From the NCBI RefSeq assembly GCF_001648175.1, contig NZ_CP015243.1, forward strand, positions 1,550,001-1,614,000: a stretch of 64,000 bases of DNA, given 5' to 3'. The position numbers were made by a program, and so were the translations under genes. Within the stretch, counting starts at the first letter, position 1; every line of letters starts with the position of its first letter. The notes below the pieces were generated by a model. The model saw only the letters and a program-made list of their open reading frames with translations, did not search any database and had not been told where the DNA came from. Below, in pieces: positions 58,688 to 64,000 of this stretch. Source of the stretch: Halotalea alkalilenta (GTDB lineage: Bacteria; Pseudomonadota; Gammaproteobacteria; Pseudomonadales; Halomonadaceae).

Positions 58688-59377
58688 GACTTTGGGTTCG
58701 CGCGCATATGGCCGCTAATAGCCAGCCAGCGATAAAAAGTAGGATCCATTACGCCTTCTCCATGCCAGTGCTCGCTAACACATTGGGTGTTCACGCTTTG
58801 TTACGTAGAGATTAGCAGCAATTTCATGCGGGTATTCCGGCACCAGTCGGGCAAGGGCTATGCATGTCTTTCCGACGCGTGCGTCCCCGGCCAAGGCACA
58901 TGGCCGGTCGCGCTGTCGTACTACGCATCGAACCCCCTGCGGGGTTTCGCCCCTGACGGGCTTCCATCGTTTCCTCGCTCCGCTCGGCTGACGCCTTCGG
59001 CCCGGCTTCCAGCTTCGGGCCTGCGCGCTTCGCTTGCGTGCGGTCGGCACACAGGGATGGCCGTTGCCTTGTCCAGCCGTCTCCCCTGACTTCGTCACCT
59101 TACCCGCGACCGTAGCCCGCTCCCGTGTGCCGTCAAGGCGCGCAGGGCCGTGTCCTCGGCTGCACCTGCGGGCCGCACCAACCCTGCGCTTGTCTCCTTG
59201 ACGGCCCCCGTCCGCGCGCTCCTTTGGCCGCGGGCGATGAACTCAGGAAAGACGGTGGCAACAGGGCCAACCGGGTTCCTCGTGCCGACCGCACCGAACA
59301 GCCGAAAGGCTGGGCTCCGAATCTAGGAATCCGGTGTGCGGTTTGAACAGCAAACCCTTTTCGTCAGGAGAAATGCC
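58688..59377. other. Noncoding region between the ABC-3C operon and the DUF932 gene
   Basis: About 690 bases. The first ~110 should hold the ABC-3C promoter. From about 58900 it is very GC-rich with short stem-loops (for example AACCCCCTGCGGGGTT near 58930). Reading frames on both strands here are weak. Similar long leaders precede DUF932 genes in conjugative islands, so a structured or transfer-related function is possible. No clear promoter could be assigned. Confidence 0.45.
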
Positions 59378-60205
59378 ATGCAACTCGCATCCCGATTCGC
59401 TTCCCGTTCCCCGTCGCTGCGCAGCGACTACCCGCTGTCCGACGATCAAATCCGTAGGGTCGCGCCGTCAATCTTCGCAGACGCCCCGCACGAAAGCCGT
59501 TCCGAGCGGTACGCCTATATCCCCACCGCCGCCGTACTGACGGAGCTTCGCAAGGAAGGGTTCCAGCCCTTCATGGTGGCGCAGACCCGCGTGCGCAACG
59601 AAGACCGCCGCGACTTCACCAAGCACATGATCCGGCTGCGCCATGCCAACCAGATCAACGATGCAGAAGCCAATGAAATCGTCCTGCTGAACTCGCACGA
59701 CGGCACCAGCAGCTATCAATTGTTGGCTGGCCTGCTGCGCTTTGTCTGCCAGAACGGATTGGTATTCGGCGACACCGTGGCCGATGTGCGCGTACCCCAC
59801 AAAGGCGATGTGGCTGGACTGGTCATCGAAGGCGCTTACGAAGTCTTGAGCGGCTTCGACCGCGTGCAGGAATCCCGCGATTCCATGCGCGCCATCACCT
59901 TGAACGATGGCGAATCCGAAGTGTTCGCCCGCGCCGCGCTGGCCCTCAAGTACGACGACCCCGACAAGCCCGCGCCCATCACGGAATCGCAAATCCTGAT
60001 GCCGCGCCGCTTTGATGACCGCCGCCCGGACTTGTGGAGCGTGTTCAACCGCACGCAAGAGAACCTGACCCAAGGCGGCCTGCGCGGGCGCAGCGCCAAC
60101 GGACGCCGCCAGCAAACCCGCCCGGTGCAGGGCATTGACCAAAACATCCGCCTCAACCGTGCGCTTTGGCTGCTGGCCGATGGCATGCGCCAGTTGAAAG
60201 CCTGA
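59378..60205 (+). CDS. DUF932 family protein
   Basis: Protein of 275 residues of the DUF932/YfjQ family common on plasmids and integrative elements, function unknown. Typical stretches: RYAYIPTAAVLTELRKEGFQ, PFMVAQTRVRNEDRRDFTKH, HDGTSSYQLLAGLLRFVCQN. ATG 59378 follows CAGGAG with 7 bases spacing; an upstream in-frame start at 59336 is less likely. It is 79 bases before the parB-like gene, the usual order in such elements. Confidence 0.9.
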   Translation: MQLASRFASRSPSLRSDYPLSDDQIRRVAPSIFADAPHESRSERYAYIPTAAVLTELRKEGFQPFMVAQTRVRNEDRRDFTKHMIRLRHANQINDAEANEIVLLNSHDGTSSYQLLAGLLRFVCQNGLVFGDTVADVRVPHKGDVAGLVIEGAYEVLSGFDRVQESRDSMRAITLNDGESEVFARAALALKYDDPDKPAPITESQILMPRRFDDRRPDLWSVFNRTQENLTQGGLRGRSANGRRQQTRPVQGIDQNIRLNRALWLLADGMRQLKA

Positions 60206-60284
60206 ATCCCCACGCGGCAGGGGCAGGCAGCAGCCCTTGCCGCTTCTCTCGCTGCTGCATCCTTAACCGCAAGGAGTCATCACC

Positions 60285-61181
60285 ATGAACGCCGTACTCA
60301 AAACCGAAGCCCTCGCCATCGAACCCGCCGCGCCGCTGGAAGTGGCCGACCCGAGCAAGAACCTGATTTTGGTTCCGCTCTCGCAGTTGCTGCCGCGCCG
60401 CTCCAAGCGCAACGCGCGGACGACCTCGCGCATGTCCATCCCCGAACTGGCCGCGAGCATTGCCCGCGTCGGCCCGCTGCAAAACCTCGTCGTCATCCTT
60501 GCCGCTGATGGCGAGCATTACGAAGTGGTGGCCGGCGACCGCCGCCTGACCGCCTTGAAGCTGCTGGCGAAGAAGAAGCGCATCCCTGCCGACTACGAAG
60601 TGGCGTGCCTGCTGGTGCCCGACGCTTCGGCCCGTACCGTCAGCCTCGCGGAAAACCTGCTGCGCGAGCAGATGCACCCGGCCGACCAGTTCGAGGCGTT
60701 CGCCGCACTGGTCAAGGAAGGCCGCCCCATCGAAGACATTGCCGCCGACTTCGGCGTGACCCCGCTGGTGGTGCAGCGCCGTCTCAAACTCGCCAACGTC
60801 TTGCCGCGCCTGCTGGCCGACTACCGGGGCGGAGCCGTCACGCTGGAACAGTTGATGGCCCTGACCATCACCGACGACCACGCCGCGCAGGAAAGCGCGT
60901 TCTACGGTGCGCCGCAATGGCAGCGTGGCGCGTCCGCGCTGCGCGAACGCCTGACCGAACGCGAAATCGACGCTTCGCATCCGCTGGTGCGCTTTGCCGG
61001 GCTGGACGCCTACACGGCGGCGGGCGGCGGCATCCGCCGCGACCTGTTCGCGGAAGGCGATGCCGGAACCTACCTGACCGACGCTGCGCTGCTGGAATCG
61101 CTGGTGCGCGGCAAGCTGGATGCGCTGGCCGCGCCGTGGCCGGTGCCATCGTCACCCTCGACCGCAGCGGCGAAGCCGTGA
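60285..61181 (+). CDS. parB: ParB/RepB-family protein, C-terminally truncated
   Basis: Protein of 298 residues. The ParB N-terminal domain contains LVVILAADGEHYEVVAGDRR and LAENLLREQMHPADQFEAFA; a KorB-like HTH follows (IEDIAADFGVTPLVVQRRLK). Relatives in conjugative islands are about 650-700 residues. Here the sequence after SLVRGKLDALA is foreign in this frame, while AGAIVTLDRSGEAVIHRGLL, the usual far C-terminal sequence of such proteins, appears in another frame from 61139. An internal deletion therefore removed the middle of the gene. DNA binding may be retained. Confidence 0.85.
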   Translation: MNAVLKTEALAIEPAAPLEVADPSKNLILVPLSQLLPRRSKRNARTTSRMSIPELAASIARVGPLQNLVVILAADGEHYEVVAGDRRLTALKLLAKKKRIPADYEVACLLVPDASARTVSLAENLLREQMHPADQFEAFAALVKEGRPIEDIAADFGVTPLVVQRRLKLANVLPRLLADYRGGAVTLEQLMALTITDDHAAQESAFYGAPQWQRGASALRERLTEREIDASHPLVRFAGLDAYTAAGGGIRRDLFAEGDAGTYLTDAALLESLVRGKLDALAAPWPVPSSPSTAAAKP

Positions 61182-62240
61182 TTCATCGCGGGCTGCTGCA
61201 TGAACGCGAGGTCGGCGAGCATGGTCGGGTGCAGATCGAACGCTTCAACGAACCCCGGCTGCAACGCCAGCGCCTGCAGCTGATCGGCCGCCTGCAACGC
61301 TTGCAGCGGCTGGGCCTGGCCGACGAGCTGCATGACCGCGGCTATCTGGTCATCGATGGCGTGGACGGCAAGGCTCACTACGTCGCGTTAAACGCCCGCG
61401 ACGAGCGGCGAATATCCCATCGGGTCTGTGGTGGAGGTGCGTGGTTCCGCCGAGATGCGGGCGGCCGACAAGAACATCGCCGCGCTGGCGAGCGATGGCC
61501 TGTACCGCACCGATCATCACCTTGCGATCGAGCAGGGCCGGGCCAAGGCCGGACGCGATCCGCAGGAGGTTGTCGCAGCCCATGTCCGCCGGCTGGAAGC
61601 CCTGCGCCGAGCCGGCATTGTGGAGCGCGTGGCCGAGGGACTATGGAAGGTGCCGGACGACCTGGCCGAACGTGGCCGCCAGTACGACGCGCAGCGCCTT
61701 GGCGGCGTGGCCGTGGAGCTGAAATCGCACCTGCCGATCGAGCGGCAGGCGCGGGTGATCGGCGTGATCTGGCTGGATCAGCAGTTGATCGGCGGCGGCC
61801 GTAGGCTGGACGACCTGGGCTTTGGCGACGAAACCAAGCAGGCCCTGCAACAGCGCGCCGACTTCCTCGCCGAGCAGGGGCTGGCCGAGCGGCGCGGGCA
61901 GCGCGTGATCCTGATGCGCAACCTGTTGGGGACGCTGCGCAACCGGGAGCTGGCGCAGGCCGCGAAGGACATTGCCGCTGAAACCGGCCTGGAGCATCGG
62001 CCAGTGGCCGACGGGCAGCGTGTGGCCGGCACCTATCGGCGCTCGGTCATACTTGCCAGCGGCCGCTACGCGATGCTCGATGACGGCATGGGATTCAGCC
62101 TGGTGCCGTGGCGGCCGGTGATCGAGCAGCGGCTGGGTCAGCAAATCACGGCAGTGGTGAGCGGCGTGAGCGTGTCATGGGCGATCGGACGACAGCGGGG
62201 CCCGTCCTCGGATTGTAAGCGAGCGCAAATCCAGCTTTGA
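61139..62240 (+). pseudogene. Relaxase (DUF3363) remnant fused to the ParB tail
   Basis: Starting with the ParB tail at 61139-61197, the frame runs directly into REVGEHGRVQIERFNEPRLQ and LVIDGVDGKAHYVALNARDE, part of a DUF3363/VirD2-type relaxase. A frameshift near 61402 moves the rest (VVEVRGSAEMRAADKNIAAL ... VSWAIGRQRGPS) into the frame that is open from 61428 to 62240. The relaxase N-terminal catalytic domain with its tyrosine and His triad is absent. Hence no nicking activity is expected; this is a scar of the lost transfer module. Confidence 0.8.
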
Positions 62241-62312
62241 GCGATAGATAGAAGTTATGCGCACCCGACGCCGGCAGCACCATTGAGGTCGAAGACCACA
62301 CTCTAACTGGAC

Positions 62313-63248
62313 TTAAGACAATGACCCGACTGAATGTTCTTGCTGAACCGCATTCGCTATATCTACAAGGCGCTGCGTCATCCATTGCATCGCTGGATCG
62401 GCCCCACTGCGAGCAGGCCAAGCGATTATCACGTCAAACGGTAAAACCATGACCGGCGGTTCAAACAATCGAAGCCTGGGGTATTCGGCATACCCCTCGG
62501 CGATGCATGTTGGCACTGTCATGACCAAATCAGTGCGGGCAACTACCGCCGGCACGGCGATGAAATGGGGCAAAGTCAGCACAACTCGACGGCTGCGGCC
62601 CAGTGCCGCCAACGCCGTATCTACAGCTCCTGGCACATGCCCTCTGTTGGATACAAGTGCATGCTCTTCACCCAGGAATGCTTCCAACGTTATTTCGCCC
62701 ATCCCTAAACGCGGATGGTCAGCGCGTACCAACGATAGGTAATTTTCGGAAAACAGGATCTGGCTATGGCGGTAGCCACGCAGGCTGTAGCTGTCGCTGA
62801 TTGCCAAGTCCGCTTCACGCGCAGCGAAACGTTCTTCCATGCGTTGATCAAAAGGCAGTATTTCTAGGACGATCCCCGGCGCGCTCCGCCGTAACTCGGT
62901 TGCCAGTCTGGTAAGCACCACCAAAGCAGCGTAGTCATTGGCCAAGATGCGGAAATGACGCGTACTCGTTGCGGGATCGAACAGATTTGACTGCATGAAA
63001 ACGCGGCCGATTTCGTCGACCAGAGCCGAAACGCAAGGTCTGAGTTCGTCGGCACGCACCGTACGCAGCATGGCGTTGCCACGCCGCACCAGCAGTGGGT
63101 CATCAAGCACGCGTCGTAGCCGGGCCAAAGCTGCGCTGGTCGCCGGCTGACTCAGTCCCAGGCGCTGAGCAGCTCCCGAAACGCTACCTTCGGTGAGGAG
63201 TGCGTCGAGGGCTTTCAACAGGTTGAAGTCGAGGCTTGATATATCCAT
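62313..63248 (-). CDS. LysR-family transcriptional regulator
   Basis: Protein of 311 residues. The N-terminal winged HTH (LNLLKALDALL-type start LDFNLLKALDALLTEGSVSG, AAQRLGLSQPATSAALARLR) is followed by a substrate-binding-like domain of NodD/NahR type. The frame is open to 63275, but ATG 63248 (MDISSLDFNLLK) gives the family start. It is divergent from the flavin oxidoreductase gene, so it probably controls that gene in response to an electrophile or substrate. Confidence 0.9.
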   Translation of the reverse strand: MDISSLDFNLLKALDALLTEGSVSGAAQRLGLSQPATSAALARLRRVLDDPLLVRRGNAMLRTVRADELRPCVSALVDEIGRVFMQSNLFDPATSTRHFRILANDYAALVVLTRLATELRRSAPGIVLEILPFDQRMEERFAAREADLAISDSYSLRGYRHSQILFSENYLSLVRADHPRLGMGEITLEAFLGEEHALVSNRGHVPGAVDTALAALGRSRRVVLTLPHFIAVPAVVARTDLVMTVPTCIAEGYAEYPRLRLFEPPVMVLPFDVIIAWPARSGADPAMQWMTQRLVDIANAVQQEHSVGSLS

Positions 63249-63346
63249 TGAGTGAATTCCGGAAATAGATGTCATTTATTTGATTTATAAGACATCTCGC
63301 CCCATCATCGCAACAGACCCTAGACTTAAATATCGAGAATTTTGCG
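63249..63346. promoter_or_regulatory. Divergent control region between lysR and the OYE gene
   Basis: A 98-base AT-rich intergenic region containing an inverted repeat GATGTC (63268-63273) / GACATC (63291-63296) with a 17-base AT-rich centre. Its position near the lysR start is typical for a LysR regulator binding site controlling both genes. No clear -35/-10 was assigned. Confidence 0.5.
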
Positions 63347-64000
63347 ATGAACCCGTCCGACCCATCACCAGTCTCCGAACTGTTCCTCCCCTATTCACTG
63401 GGGCACACACATCTATCCAACCGCATCGTGATGGCGCCGATGACCCGTTCCCGGGCTGTGAGCAATGCGCCGGATGACAGCACAGTGACCTACTACGCAC
63501 AACGTGCGTCCGCTGGACTCATCATTACCGAGGGGACGGTGGTGTCCCCTCAGGGACGGGGGTTTCTTTGGACTCCGGGTATTTACTCAAAAGATCAGAT
63601 TGATGGCTGGAAGAAGGTGACCCACGCTGTCCATGAAGCGGGAGGAAAGATATTCGTGCAGCTGTGGCACGTGGGGCGGATGTCTCATGAGACGCTACAG
63701 GAGAATAACCAGGCACCGGTCACCTCCGTGGAATCACAGATCTTGAACTGGAAGGTCTTTGCATATGACGAGAAGGGCATTCCCGCGCAACTTGTCCCGA
63801 GCCGAGCGCGCGCGCTCGCGACCAGAGAAATACACGACATAACCGGTGACTTCGTGAGTGCAGCGAAGAACGCTATTTCCGCTGGCTTCGATGGAGTGGA
63901 AATACATGCTGCGAACGGCTACCTCTTCGACCAGTTCATCAATGGCGGCCTGAATACACGTAAGGATGAGTATGGAGGAAAGAGCATAGCCAATCGTCTG
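63347..64000 (+). CDS. Old yellow enzyme family NADH:flavin oxidoreductase, 5' part
   Basis: The first 218 codons of an FMN-dependent ene-reductase of the NemA/OYE type, running off the window end. The barrel start NRIVMAPMTRSRA, the GLIITEGTVVSPQGRGF strand, the VQLWHVGRMSH segment, and FDGVEIHAANGYLFDQFING with its active-site His-Asn pair are classic. It starts at ATG 63347 in the divergent region with lysR. It may reduce electrophilic alkenes, nitro compounds or nitrate esters. Confidence 0.93.
   Translation, partial: MNPSDPSPVSELFLPYSLGHTHLSNRIVMAPMTRSRAVSNAPDDSTVTYYAQRASAGLIITEGTVVSPQGRGFLWTPGIYSKDQIDGWKKVTHAVHEAGGKIFVQLWHVGRMSHETLQENNQAPVTSVESQILNWKVFAYDEKGIPAQLVPSRARALATREIHDITGDFVSAAKNAISAGFDGVEIHAANGYLFDQFINGGLNTRKDEYGGKSIANRL

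Noticed and set aside
58775..59098. A minus-strand frame containing a P-loop-like GDARVGKT
   Set aside because: Only this short string resembles a nucleotide-binding site; the rest is low-complexity and no neighbouring Walker B or family match is visible.
60605..61804. A 399-codon frame over parB taken as one gene
   Set aside because: Its first half is a shadow of parB; only the part from 61139 (ParB tail and relaxase fragment) is meaningful and is reported as a pseudogene.

Overview
The window looks like the chromosome of a high-GC gammaproteobacterium, most like the Halomonadaceae (Halomonas/Halotalea/Kushneria group). This is inferred from gene content (system I cytochrome c maturation, zipA, ligA, yciI-yciB, rnm-yciO, glrK-qseG, guaBA) and from strongly G/C-ending codons; no rRNA or tRNA gene is present to confirm it.

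Positions 1-36047 are core chromosome. A ccmABCDEFGHI operon (ccmA cut by the window edge) leads into smc, zipA, ligA, a small YheU-family gene and a CitA/DcuS-type two-component pair. An IS1182-family element (17696-19287) sits inside a terminator hairpin between the response regulator and mnmC. Then come yciB-yciI, rnm-yciO, ygiF, a DUF47 gene with pit, argA, glrK-qseG (no glrR follows), xseA, guaB and guaA.

Accessory DNA starts at the guaA stop codon, a known integration hot spot, and continues to about 62.3 kb and probably to the window end. It contains two related islands in the same orientation. Each starts with a P4-like tyrosine integrase (36347 and 48809), preceded by a shared 16-bp repeat and copies of TGACGGTAAA. 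Each carries an HTH protein, an AlpA-like regulator and a radC gene behind a conserved noncoding leader. Island 1 (36.05-48.5 kb) carries a HicA-like/HTH pair behind a palindromic promoter, several frameshifted genes, a DUF5677-like gene, and an AT-richer cluster: a hybrid GHKL ATPase/kinase, a receiver-domain partner, Vsr, a Mrr-like endonuclease and a C5 cytosine methyltransferase. Its radC is cut short where island 2 begins. Island 2 (48.5 kb onward) carries an autoregulated-looking Fic gene, an AbiEi/AbiEii pair, an intact radC, a three-gene ABC-3C operon with a predicted nuclease effector, and remnants of a conjugative-element backbone (DUF932, a ParB whose 3' end is joined by deletion to a DUF3363 relaxase tail). 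A LysR regulator and a divergent old-yellow-enzyme gene, cut by the window edge, end the window.

Together the two islands form a defence-rich region with at least four separate anti-phage or toxin-antitoxin type modules. The GHKL-kinase/receiver/Vsr/R-M cluster and the ABC-3C operon are the most interesting candidates.
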